Positions 1-6,131 of a stretch of DNA of 6,862 nt are shown one piece after another. The translations under genes and the position numbers were made by a program. The notes beneath the pieces are model-generated. The model worked only from the letters and a program-made list of their open reading frames with translations, searched no databases and was not told the origin of the DNA. Numbering within the stretch: the stretch's first letter is position 1; each line of letters begins with the position of its first letter. The stretch covers positions 1 through 6,862 of the forward strand of contig JBNJDW010000102.1 in assembly GCA_051745265.1 (NCBI GenBank), given 5' to 3'. Source of the stretch: JBNJDW01 sp051745265 (GTDB lineage: Bacteria > Pseudomonadota > Alphaproteobacteria > Micavibrionales > CSBR16-224).

Positions 1-1
1 G

Positions 2-685
2 CGTGCAGATTGCCCCGGACGCCTGGCCCCAGCAAAATTGCTGCCCTATAGTAAGGTTGTCGGTGAAGAGGCCGTCGCCCGTGATAAAACGGTTCTGGAT
101 CTGATTAACGATGATACATTGGTCTGGGTGATTGATCCGATTGACGGCACTTATAATTTTGCCCATGGCCGGTCAAAATGGGGGGTGCTGTTAAGTCTGG
201 TGCATCAGAATGAAGTGATCTTTGGCGTATTGTATGATGTTTTGAATGAGGAAATTATCTTTGCCAAACGTGGTGAAGGCTGTCATCTGGTCATGCCTGA
301 TGATGCGGTAAACCAGGTGAAATTGCAGAAAAAAGAAACAGATATAAAAGACTATATCGGTCATGTCGGCGGCCGTCAGGCCTGGCATTTTAAAAAGCTG
401 AACGGTCTATGTAAGGAAATCCGTAATATCCGATGTTCGCTGCATGATACATGGGACCTGTTGTCGGGGGAGGTTGACTTTACCCTGCATCACTCAATTA
501 CGGCCTGGGACCATTCCGCGCCCTTTCTTGCCGTTGAAGAGGCCGGTGGCTATATCCGTGCCGGTTGGGACAAGCAGCGTTTTTCATCGCGGGCCATTGG
601 TCATGGTTATCTGCTGGCCACCTATGACGAAGAAAAATGGGATGAACTGGCCCGGGCTTTGTTTACGGCAATACCGCGGAAATAG
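2..685 (+). CDS. Inositol monophosphatase family protein, 5' end cut off by the window edge
   Basis: This is a Mg2+-dependent, lithium-sensitive-type phosphatase of the IMPase/FBPase superfamily. The frame is open to the window edge, so the true start lies upstream; judging by the usual position of the first motif, roughly 40-60 residues are missing. Counting visible residues from base 2, the metal-binding GEE motif is at 21-23, DPIDGT at 45-50, and the C-terminal WD pair at 169-170 is followed by EAGG at 180-183. All the metal ligands expected of the family are therefore present. The visible residues before the GEE motif fit the family less well than the rest. Members of this family hydrolyse inositol phosphates, histidinol phosphate or related sugar phosphates, and the sequence does not tell which. 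The gene ends 73 bases before prs on the same strand and may be cotranscribed with it. The family call is firm; the substrate is unknown. Confidence 0.9.
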   Translation, partial: RADCPGRLAPAKLLPYSKVVGEEAVARDKTVLDLINDDTLVWVIDPIDGTYNFAHGRSKWGVLLSLVHQNEVIFGVLYDVLNEEIIFAKRGEGCHLVMPDDAVNQVKLQKKETDIKDYIGHVGGRQAWHFKKLNGLCKEIRNIRCSLHDTWDLLSGEVDFTLHHSITAWDHSAPFLAVEEAGGYIRAGWDKQRFSSRAIGHGYLLATYDEEKWDELARALFTAIPRK

Positions 686-758
686 CGGCTTTCTTAGGCT
701 TTACATCAGCTGTGATCGCTGCTACCAATAAAGTAACAGTCAACAAGGGCAGGCAAAA

Positions 759-1733
759 ATGGGTGGTCGTAAAATGAAAATTCTTTCCTGTAGCAGTAAT
801 CAACCACTGGCCGAGGAAATCGCCCGTTATATCGGTGTCCCGCTGGTCGAATGTCATTTGCGTAAATTTGCCGATGACGAATTTTTTATTGAAATTCTCG
901 AAAATGTCCGCGGCGAAGACATATTTGTCGTCCAGTCGACCTCTAACCCTGCCAATGAAAATCTGATGGAGCTGCTGATCACCATTGACGCGCTGCGCCG
1001 CGGGTCAGCACGCCGGATCACGGCCGTTATGCCCTATTACGGGTATGCCCGTCAGGATCGGAAAACAGGACCGCGCACGCCGATTTCGGCAAAGCTGGTG
1101 GCCAATCTTTTGACAACAGCCGGTGCAGACCGGGTGCTGACCATGGACCTCCATGCCGGTCAGATTCAGGGCTTTTTTGATATTCCGCTGGATAATCTGC
1201 ATGCCGGTGTGCCGATCTTTATTCCGGCCATCGAAGATGCACGGACCCCGGGACGGGATCTGACCATCGTCTCCCCGGATGTTGGCGGCGTTGTCCGGGC
1301 CCGGGCCATCGCCAAACGCATGGATGCGGGGCTGGCCATTATTGATAAACGCCGTGAAAAAGCCGGCATTTCCGAAGTCATGAATGTGATTGGTGAAGTC
1401 GATGGCCATGATTGTATCCTGATTGATGATATCGTTGATTCCGCCGGAACATTATGCAATGCCGCGGGGGCCTTGAAAGACAGCGGCGCCCATACCGTTC
1501 GCGCGGTTGCGACGCATGGTGTTTTATCCGGCGCTGCGGCTAAGCGGGTGGAAGACTCCGTTCTCGAAGAGTTGCTGATCACAGACAGCATTCGCGCAAC
1601 AGATGCGGTGGATGCCTCGGCAAAGATAAAGCAGCTGTCTGTTGCCAATCTTCTTGGCGAAGCTATCCTGCGCATTACCGAAGAACGTTCGGTTTCATCC
1701 CTGTTTGATATGGTCTTTCCGCGCCGCGCTTAA
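759..1733 (+). CDS. prs: Ribose-phosphate pyrophosphokinase (PRPP synthetase)
   Basis: This cytoplasmic enzyme transfers pyrophosphate from ATP to ribose 5-phosphate to make PRPP, the precursor of purines, pyrimidines, NAD, histidine and tryptophan. At 324 residues it is a full-length class I enzyme. Visible signatures are YYGYARQDRK at 93-102 (ATP site), the metal site MDLHAGQIQGFF at 129-140 with His132, the catalytic loop DKRR at 196-199 with Lys197, and the PRPP-binding loop DDIVDSAGT at 223-231. I take the ATG at 759 because AAGGG at 745-749 sits nine bases upstream. The in-frame ATG at 774 gives the N-terminus MKILS that is usual in alphaproteobacterial Prs, so it is an equally plausible start with a weaker GGTGG site. 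No strong terminator follows the gene, and the next gene, rplY, appears to have its own promoter. Confidence 0.97.
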   Translation: MGGRKMKILSCSSNQPLAEEIARYIGVPLVECHLRKFADDEFFIEILENVRGEDIFVVQSTSNPANENLMELLITIDALRRGSARRITAVMPYYGYARQDRKTGPRTPISAKLVANLLTTAGADRVLTMDLHAGQIQGFFDIPLDNLHAGVPIFIPAIEDARTPGRDLTIVSPDVGGVVRARAIAKRMDAGLAIIDKRREKAGISEVMNVIGEVDGHDCILIDDIVDSAGTLCNAAGALKDSGAHTVRAVATHGVLSGAAAKRVEDSVLEELLITDSIRATDAVDASAKIKQLSVANLLGEAILRITEERSVSSLFDMVFPRRA

Positions 1734-1750
1734 AAATCGGTAAAATTAGC

Positions 1751-1780
1751 TTGATTTTTCCTATGCTTTGGCGCTATAGT
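1751..1780 (+). promoter_or_regulatory. Likely sigma-70-type promoter of rplY
   Basis: TTGATT at 1751-1756 and TATAGT at 1775-1780 are separated by 18 bases. The -10 box matches the consensus at five of six positions and the -35 box at four. Transcription would start near 1787, giving a leader of about 80 bases before the rplY start codon. The call rests on motif match and position in the prs-rplY gap, not on measured transcription. Confidence 0.5.
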
Positions 1781-1806
1781 CCGCCGCAGAGCGGATATTC
1801 GCTTGG

Positions 1807-1832
1807 GCGGAGGTCACCCCTGGAGGCTCCGC
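1807..1832 (+). promoter_or_regulatory. GC-rich hairpin in the rplY leader
   Basis: GCGGAG at 1807-1812 is perfectly complementary to CTCCGC at 1827-1832, giving a six-base-pair stem over a 14-base loop. CC at 1817-1818 could also pair with GG at 1825-1826 inside that loop. No T-run follows, so it is not an intrinsic terminator. It lies about 35 bases upstream of the rplY start codon, inside the predicted leader. A role in autoregulation by L25 is possible but purely inferred. Confidence 0.4.
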
Positions 1833-1866
1833 GATAAAAATCAATTGCTTTTGAAAGGAAAAAACA

Positions 1867-2565
1867 ATGGCAAAAACTTTTGAACTGAGCGCGCAAGAGC
1901 GCGTAGGGACAGGCAAGGGGGCCGCTCGTGCAGTTCGCCGTGAAGGACGTATTCCAGCGGTGATCTACGGTGGCAAAGACACGCCTGTCTTGATTTCTTT
2001 GTTGGAAAAAGACGTCGTTAAGGAATACCAGAACGGTAATATCTTTACCCATATCTGTGAACTTGATGTTGCAGGCACAAAGCACAAAGTGCTTGGCCGC
2101 GATCTTCAAATGCATCCGGTTTCAGATCGCCCGGAACATGCGGATTTTCTGCGTGTTACGGACAGAACCCGGATTAACGTTTCTGTACCGGTTCACTTTA
2201 TCAACGAAGAAGAATGCCCCGGCCTTGAAGAAGGCGGCATCCTGTCTGTTGTACGTCATGAAGTTGAAGTGCTCTGTCGTGCGGTGGCTATTCCTGAGGA
2301 ACTGGTCGTTGACCTGACCGGCTACCAGATCGGCGATAACATCGATTCAACCAAAGTGCCGCTGCCCGATGGCGTTGAATTTACGATTACCGATCGTGAC
2401 TTTGCCATTGCTTCAATCGCTGCACCGAAAACTGCAGAAGCCGAAGAAGCTGAAGAAGCAGAAGCTGATGAAGCACTGGCCGCTGTTGCTGAAGCTGCCG
2501 AAGCTGAAAATGCTGAGAAAGCTGAAGAAGGCGAAACTGAAGAGAAGAAAGAGGACAGCGAATAA
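1867..2565 (+). CDS. rplY: 50S ribosomal protein L25/general stress protein CTC, with acidic C-terminal tail
   Basis: L25 of the long CTC/TL5 type binds 5S rRNA in the large ribosomal subunit. The 232-residue protein has an N-terminal 5S-rRNA-binding beta-barrel domain (about 5-95, including RREGRIPAVIYGG at 24-36 and GRDLQMHPV near 77-85). A second, TL5-type beta domain follows at about 100-186. The last 46 residues (187-232) are almost entirely Ala, Glu, Lys and Asp, with no hydrophobic core, and are probably disordered. The start is set by AAAGGA at 1854-1859 ahead of ATG 1867. The gene ends with tandem TAA stops at 2563-2568. It lies between prs and pth, a common order in alphaproteobacteria, and has its own likely promoter and a structured leader. 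The CTC-type assignment is secure; the tail is its one distinctive feature. Confidence 0.96.
   Translation: MAKTFELSAQERVGTGKGAARAVRREGRIPAVIYGGKDTPVLISLLEKDVVKEYQNGNIFTHICELDVAGTKHKVLGRDLQMHPVSDRPEHADFLRVTDRTRINVSVPVHFINEEECPGLEEGGILSVVRHEVEVLCRAVAIPEELVVDLTGYQIGDNIDSTKVPLPDGVEFTITDRDFAIASIAAPKTAEAEEAEEAEADEALAAVAEAAEAENAEKAEEGETEEKKEDSE
2437..2553 (+). repeat. Low-complexity GAAGCN repeat encoding the Ala/Glu tail of L25
   Basis: The 3' end of rplY is built largely from degenerate GAAGCN hexamers (Glu-Ala dipeptides), interrupted by GAT, CTG and AAA codons. Strand asymmetry is strong, with purines dominating the + strand. The repeat units are imperfect, so this is an aged or selected low-complexity tract rather than a fresh tandem expansion. 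It also produces long spurious reading frames in the other frames and on the opposite strand. Confidence 0.75.
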
Positions 2566-2633
2566 TAACGCTGTGCTTTTGGCTTTATTCTTATGCAGTT
2601 TCTAACGAAGCTTTGCAGGCTGATCCCCTTTTT

Positions 2634-2640
2634 AAGGAGA
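2634..2640 (+). promoter_or_regulatory. Shine-Dalgarno site that fixes the pth start
   Basis: AAGGAGA lies nine bases upstream of ATG 2650. It settles the start of pth over the in-frame ATG at 2593, which would add 19 residues unlike the family and lacks a comparable site. Confidence 0.8.
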
Positions 2641-2649
2641 CAAGACGTT

Positions 2650-3288
2650 ATGGCTGATGACGTATGGCTGTTTGTCGGGCTGGGTAATCCCGGTCCCAAA
2701 TATGAACGTCATCGCCATAATGTTGGCTTTATGGCGGCGGATGAAATCATTCGCCGCTATCGCCTGTCCGGCCCGCAATCCAAATACAAGGGCGAGCTGT
2801 ATCAGGGTGACGTCGACGGTAAAAAACTGCTGGTGCTAAAGCCTCAGACCTTTATGAATAATTCAGGTGTTTCTGTGCAGGCCGTGGCCGCTTTCTTTAA
2901 AATCAAACCGGAACAGATTGTTGTCTTTTATGACGAGCTTGATCTGGCCCCGGGTAAGCTGCGTGTTAAGCAAGGCGGCGGCGCCGGCGGTCATAACGGT
3001 ATCCGGTCGATTGACAGCCATCTGGGTAAAAATTACTGGCGCGTGCGCATTGGTATTGACCATCCGGGCGATAAAGAACGGGTTACCGGCCATGTATTGG
3101 GTAATTTTGCCAAAGCTGATCAGCCCTGGCTCGACAAAATCCTGCCCGCGATTGCGGATCATGCGGGTTTACTGTTAAACACTGAAATGACGGCTTTTGC
3201 CAGTAAGGTTGCCATGGAAATGCAGCCCCCGAAGAAACCAAAGAAAAATGATGGAGCACCCAATGGCAAATCAGCCCAATCAAAATGA
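2650..3288 (+). CDS. pth: Peptidyl-tRNA hydrolase
   Basis: Pth is the essential cytoplasmic enzyme that cleaves the ester bond of peptidyl-tRNAs dropped from the ribosome, recycling tRNA. From ATG 2650 the protein is 212 residues, slightly longer than the usual 190-200 because of a Lys/Pro-rich tail (about 193-212). Family signatures are clear: FVGLGNPGPKY at 8-18, the catalytic His23 in HRHNVGF, FMNNSG at 68-73, the catalytic Asp95 in YDELDL, and GGGAGGHNG at 109-117, whose Asn116 contacts tRNA in the family. Its last 26 bases overlap the next gene, which suggests translational coupling. The 84-base gap after rplY has no convincing terminator, so the two are probably cotranscribed. The basic tail could help tRNA binding, but that is inference. 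Confidence 0.97.
   Translation: MADDVWLFVGLGNPGPKYERHRHNVGFMAADEIIRRYRLSGPQSKYKGELYQGDVDGKKLLVLKPQTFMNNSGVSVQAVAAFFKIKPEQIVVFYDELDLAPGKLRVKQGGGAGGHNGIRSIDSHLGKNYWRVRIGIDHPGDKERVTGHVLGNFAKADQPWLDKILPAIADHAGLLLNTEMTAFASKVAMEMQPPKKPKKNDGAPNGKSAQSK
3253..3256 (+). promoter_or_regulatory. Shine-Dalgarno site inside pth for the MazG-like gene
   Basis: GGAG lies six bases before ATG 3263, within the pth reading frame. It favours 3263 over the in-frame ATGs at 3248 and 3251, which have no good site upstream, and over the later ATG at 3302. Confidence 0.55.
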
Positions 3289-3580
3289 TAAATGGCAGAA
3301 TATGCAGGACGATATTGCGGCTTTTACCGATGAGGTTTTTGGCGCATCGACCCCGGTATCAAAGCTTCATCATCTGACTGAGGAAGTGCAGGAGCTGATT
3401 GACGCCCCTGATGATAAAATGGAATGGGCTGACTGCATGATCCTGTTGATCGATGCCGCCAAAAAAGCCGGTTATGATATGGACGATCTATATCAGGCCG
3501 TGCAGAGTAAAATGGAAATCAATAAAAAACGTAAATGGGGCGCGCCGGATGAAAACGGTGTTGTCCGTCATGTCAGCTGA
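3263..3580 (+). CDS. MazG-like/DUF550-type nucleotide pyrophosphohydrolase
   Basis: This 105-residue, probably cytoplasmic protein looks like a single all-alpha NTP pyrophosphohydrolase domain of the DUF550 (dATP/dGTP diphosphohydrolase-like) branch of the MazG superfamily. Such enzymes cleave nucleoside triphosphates to monophosphate and pyrophosphate. The metal-binding signature is visible as E40-E41-x-x-E44 followed by E54-W-A-D57, with the spacing seen in DUF550 proteins. The ending, Lys-Trp-Gly-Ala-Pro-Asp and then a His-Val pair, also resembles that branch. The first 13 residues are polar and poorly conserved, so translation could instead start at Met14 (base 3302). The gene overlaps pth by 26 bases and ends 41 bases before ychF, so it is very likely part of the same transcript. 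The fold is well supported; the natural nucleotide is unknown. Many close relatives are carried by phages, but nothing phage-like surrounds this copy. Confidence 0.8.
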   Translation: MANQPNQNDKWQNMQDDIAAFTDEVFGASTPVSKLHHLTEEVQELIDAPDDKMEWADCMILLIDAAKKAGYDMDDLYQAVQSKMEINKKRKWGAPDENGVVRHVS

Positions 3581-3621
3581 CAGGCTGAAAACACACATCA
3601 GAAAAGAAAAAGGATCAGAAA

Positions 3622-4722
3622 ATGGGATTTAACTGCGGGATTGTCGGCTTGCCGAATGTCGGGAAATCAACTTTATTTAACGCCCTGACCGAAACGGCAG
3701 CAGCGCAATCAGCCAATTTTCCATTCTGTACGATTGAACCCAATGTTGGCCGCGTTGCTGTGCCGGACCCCCGGCTGGATGAAATTGCCGGTATTGCCGG
3801 ATCAAAGGCCATTATCCCGACACAGTTGGAATTCGTTGATATCGCAGGCCTTGTAAAGGGCGCCAGCAAGGGCGAGGGGCTGGGCAACCAGTTTCTGGCC
3901 AATATCCGTGAAACCGATGCGGTGTTGCACGTTCTCCGCTGTTTTGAAGATGGCAATGTCACCCATGTCGAAGGTTCGGTTGATCCGATCCGCGATGCTG
4001 AAATTATTGAAACCGAATTGATGATTGCCGATATGGAAAGCCTGCAAAAACGCCTGATCCCGCTGCAGAAAAAAGCCCGGGTCGGCGAAAAAGGCATGGC
4101 CGCACAGTTGGAAATGATCGAACGGGTGCTGAAAGCTCTGGAAGAGGGCAAGCCGGCGCGCACCGTGGAGCGCAGCACCGAAGAAGAGCGTAATTTCCAA
4201 ATGCTGCAATTGCTGACCTCAAAACCCCTCCTGTATGTCTGTAATGTCTCCGAAGACGATGCCGCAACCGGTAATGAATATACAGCGCAAGTTCAGAAAA
4301 TGGCTGATGAGCAGAATGCGGAGCTGGTGATTATTTCAGCAGCGATGGAGGCTGAAATCTCCCAGCTTGACAGCGAAGAGGATAAAAAAGAATTTCTGGA
4401 AGCCGCCGGGCTTGAAGAACCGGGCCTGAACAAGGTTATTCGCGCCGGTTATAACCTGCTCGATCTGATTACCTTTTTCACCGTTGGGCCGAAAGAGGCC
4501 CGCGCCTGGACCGTCAAACGCAATTCACGCGCCCCACAAGCGGCAGGGGCCATTCACACCGATTTCGAACGCGGCTTTATCAAGGCCGAAACCATCGATT
4601 TCAATGACTTCACTGCCTGCGGCGGCGAACAAAAAGCCAAAGAAACCGGCAAAATGCGCCAGGAAGGCAAAGAGTATATTGTTCAGGATGGCGATATTAT
4701 GCTGTTTAGGTTTAATGTTTAA
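3622..4722 (+). CDS. ychF: Redox-regulated ATPase YchF (OLA1/Obg family)
   Basis: YchF is a universally conserved Obg-family P-loop ATPase that associates with ribosomes and modulates stress and redox responses. The protein has the usual full length of 366 residues. Motifs in order are the P-loop GLPNVGKST at 9-17, G3 motif DIAGL at 73-77, an atypical G4 motif NVSE at 208-211 (NxxE, the hallmark that makes the family prefer ATP over GTP), and the SAA-type G5 at 239-241. Residues about 130-190 form the helical insert, and about 281-366 the TGS domain. The start is set by AAGGA at 3610-3614, seven bases ahead of the ATG. Proximity to pth is widely conserved; here the two are separated by a MazG-like gene. 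No intrinsic terminator is visible downstream. Confidence 0.98.
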   Translation: MGFNCGIVGLPNVGKSTLFNALTETAAAQSANFPFCTIEPNVGRVAVPDPRLDEIAGIAGSKAIIPTQLEFVDIAGLVKGASKGEGLGNQFLANIRETDAVLHVLRCFEDGNVTHVEGSVDPIRDAEIIETELMIADMESLQKRLIPLQKKARVGEKGMAAQLEMIERVLKALEEGKPARTVERSTEEERNFQMLQLLTSKPLLYVCNVSEDDAATGNEYTAQVQKMADEQNAELVIISAAMEAEISQLDSEEDKKEFLEAAGLEEPGLNKVIRAGYNLLDLITFFTVGPKEARAWTVKRNSRAPQAAGAIHTDFERGFIKAETIDFNDFTACGGEQKAKETGKMRQEGKEYIVQDGDIMLFRFNV

Positions 4723-4812
4723 ATAGTTTTTGAATATAAGCAGGCTCCAGCGAAAGAATCTCAGGCCGAAGCAGAACAGCAGAAACCCTGGTATAAAAAA
4801 TTGTTTGGATGA
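4723..4812 (+). pseudogene. Startless open stretch, probable C-terminal remnant of a lost gene
   Basis: Directly after the ychF stop, and in the same frame, 29 sense codons run to a TGA at 4810-4812. They encode an Ala/Gln/Glu/Lys-rich linker ending in KPWYKKLFG, which reads like a natural protein C-terminus. There is no ATG or GTG, and the only TTG is three codons from the end, so the stretch cannot be made as an independent protein. Its stop lies three bases before the Sel1 gene's ATG, and its last codons supply that gene's ribosome-binding site, as is typical of a former operon partner. I infer that a deletion removed the rest of an upstream gene. Chance openness, or readthrough of the ychF stop, are alternatives. 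Confidence 0.4.
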
Positions 4813-4815
4813 GAA

Positions 4816-5478
4816 ATGTTAAAAAAACTTATTACTATTACTTTATTTAGCTTAATGGCACTGTTTGTAGCTCCAACGGTGAATGCAGAAGTTACCTCTA
4901 TTGAAACTGAGAAGATACAAGCCTTAGCAGAACAGGGAGATGCAGAGGCGCAATATAATATCGGTCTCATGTATGCGAAAGGCCAGGGCGTGACGCAGGA
5001 CAACCAAGAAGCTGTCAAATGGTTTCGTAAAGCCGCCGAGCAAGGCCTCGCAGAGGCGCAAACTATGCTTGGCCTTATGGATACGCAGGGTCATGGAATC
5101 TCACAAGATGACCAAAAAGGTTTAAAATGGTTTCGTAAAGCTGCCGAGCAGGGAGAGGTGGATGCGCAATCTGCGCTCGGCAATATGTATAGGGTCGGCC
5201 AGGGCGTGCCGCAGGACCACCGAGAAGCGATCAAATGGTTCCGCAAAGCCGCTGAGCGGGGAGGTGTAAAAGGACAAGCCGGGCTTGGCTTAATGTATGG
5301 GCAAGGTTTTGGCGTACAACAAAATAATGAAGAAGCTTATTTCTGGCTTAATCTTGCTGCGGCACAAGATAGAGGGTACGCTGTGGGTAGAGATTTACTT
5401 TATCAAAAATTGTCGCCACAACAGCGTGAGAGCGCACAAAAGCGTGCGCGTGAGTGGCGGCCGATTTCTCCAGAATAG
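4816..5478 (+). CDS. Secreted Sel1-repeat (SLR) protein
   Basis: This 220-residue protein of tetratricopeptide-like Sel1 repeats probably acts as a periplasmic or cell-surface protein-binding scaffold; its partner is unknown. Residues 1-24 form a classic signal peptide (Lys-Lys, a hydrophobic core, and a VNA cleavage site before Glu25). Four repeats of 36 residues follow at about 43-78, 79-114, 115-150 and 151-187. Each carries the G-x-G-V/I-x-Q-D/N turn, and the first three share a KWFRKAAE helix. The C-terminal helix about 188-215, ending in a Trp, is common after Sel1 arrays. The ribosome-binding site GGATGAG (4807-4813) is close to the ATG. The N-terminal coding is AT-rich compared with ychF. 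Sel1 proteins occur in many roles, such as envelope stress, exopolysaccharide control and host interaction, and none can be chosen here. Confidence 0.9.
   Translation: MLKKLITITLFSLMALFVAPTVNAEVTSIETEKIQALAEQGDAEAQYNIGLMYAKGQGVTQDNQEAVKWFRKAAEQGLAEAQTMLGLMDTQGHGISQDDQKGLKWFRKAAEQGEVDAQSALGNMYRVGQGVPQDHREAIKWFRKAAERGGVKGQAGLGLMYGQGFGVQQNNEEAYFWLNLAAAQDRGYAVGRDLLYQKLSPQQRESAQKRAREWRPISPE
5017..5277 (+). repeat. 108-bp periodic DNA repeat within the Sel1 gene
   Basis: The segment beginning AAATGGTTTCG recurs at 5017, 5125 and 5233, exactly 108 bases (36 codons) apart. Similarity at the DNA level is high, with differences mostly at third positions. A second conserved block, GGCCAGGGCGTG, occurs at 4981 and 5197, two periods apart. 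Such internal identity suggests fairly recent duplication or conversion among the repeat units. Confidence 0.8.
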
Positions 5479-5538
5479 ATTAAACTTCATACCAGCCGGA
5501 AAGCTTCAAGTGTCTTGCGAAGGAAGTAGTGTATTACC

Positions 5539-6036
5539 TCACCTCTTACGCGTCTTCGTAAACTCAAACAGCAGCCCCAAGAAAGCAACGGGCCCTAGAA
5601 TTGTCAGCAGCATATTGATCAGTTTGTCTTTTTCGCGCTCCTGAAAATCTGAATTATAGGGGCGGACGCGGACAGCGCTGTCATCGTCTTCGTTGACGAT
5701 CTCAAGATCGGCGTGGTACCAGACTTTGTAGCCGTCTTTGTATTCGAATTCCCGCTCCAGCTCCCAGTTGTCTTTGGACAGTTCTTCTTTCGGTTCAAAA
5801 TCGGTCAGTTGTACGGTTTCCTCGATGCCGTCAATCGTGCCGGTGGCGATCCATTCTTCACTGCTGCCGATATATTTGACGCTTTCAAGGTCAAAGAAAG
5901 CTTCCTGATAATTATTTACATTCTGATAGACGGTGTATTGTTTCATCAGTGGTGAGATATTAAAAAACAGATAGATAATCGATAGGAAAAAAGCGATACC
6001 GATATAAAGATGCATTCGACTGCGTGCGTGATCCAT
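5539..6036 (-). CDS. Unrecognised protein with two transmembrane segments and an acidic extracytoplasmic domain
   Basis: I do not recognise this 165-residue protein. A hydrophobic helix at about 9-30 is followed by a largely acidic, beta-rich middle domain of roughly 100 residues (about 35-135), a second hydrophobic helix at 139-158, and a basic tail ending KTRKR. The basic residues before helix 1 and after helix 2 put both ends in the cytoplasm by the positive-inside rule, with the middle domain outside. This layout resembles DUF3592-type small membrane proteins, but I see no diagnostic motif and do not assign it. The start at 6036 is supported by AGGGG (plus-strand 6044-6048) seven bases upstream and by a promoter at 6088-6116. 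It converges on the Sel1 gene and stands divergent from prpD, so it is monocistronic here. Confidence 0.75.
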   Translation of the reverse strand: MDHARSRMHLYIGIAFFLSIIYLFFNISPLMKQYTVYQNVNNYQEAFFDLESVKYIGSSEEWIATGTIDGIEETVQLTDFEPKEELSKDNWELEREFEYKDGYKVWYHADLEIVNEDDDSAVRVRPYNSDFQEREKDKLINMLLTILGPVAFLGLLFEFTKTRKR

Positions 6037-6059
6037 TTCTAAGCCCCTATTTGTTCATA

Positions 6060-6073
6060 AAAAAATATTTTTT
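6060..6073. repeat. 14-bp A/T palindrome in the divergent intergenic region
   Basis: AAAAAATATTTTTT is a perfect palindrome made of an A-tract and a T-tract. It lies in the predicted leader of the minus-strand gene, within a run of almost pure A/T from about 6057 to 6092. A-tracts of this kind bend DNA, but there is no GC stem, so it is not an intrinsic terminator. Confidence 0.5.
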
Positions 6074-6087
6074 ATTTTTATCTTTTT

Positions 6088-6116
6088 ATAATGTTAGCAA
6101 AGCGGTGAGATGTCAA
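6088..6116 (-). promoter_or_regulatory. Likely promoter of the two-TM membrane protein gene
   Basis: On the minus strand there is a perfect TTGACA at 6116-6111. With a 17-base spacer the -10 element is CATTAT (6093-6088), four of six consensus bases. TATAAA at 6090-6085 is a better box but at an overlong 20-base spacing. Transcription would start near 6080 and give an A/T-rich leader of about 45 bases. Confidence 0.45.
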
Positions 6117-6131
6117 TCTTGTGAATAGAGT

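Noticed and set aside
700..728. TTTACA at 700-705 as a -35 box for a prs promoter
   Set aside because: The hexamer is good, but with a 17-base spacer the -10 would be TACCAA, only three of six consensus bases. It is too weak to list as a feature.
1166..1675. 169-residue open frame on the minus strand opposite prs
   Set aside because: It is a shadow of prs: Ser/Arg/Ala-rich translation, no ribosome-binding site, and full overlap with a conserved gene.
1732..1759. AAAAATC and GATTTTT inverted repeat after prs as a terminator
   Set aside because: The stem is almost entirely A-T, the second arm overlaps the rplY -35 box, and no T-run follows. Not a credible intrinsic terminator.
2593..2649. 19-residue N-terminal extension of Pth from the ATG at 2593
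   Set aside because: The extra residues do not fit the family, and a strong AAGGAGA site sits just before ATG 2650.
3571..3582. Perfect 12-bp palindrome TGTCAGCTGACA at the end of the MazG-like gene
   Set aside because: It spans the stop codon, can form only a four-base-pair stem as RNA, and has no T-run after it. Chance is the simplest explanation.
5504..5522. Hairpin CTTCAAG/CTTGCGAAG after the Sel1 gene as a terminator
   Set aside because: The stem has a two-base bulge, low GC and no T-run on either strand.
6094..6101. TTAGCAAA as a site for an ScfR-type propionate regulator (TTTGCAAA-like)
   Set aside because: It is a single half-site with one mismatch, no partner copy nearby, and lies far from the prpD -10. 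It could easily occur by chance in AT-rich DNA.
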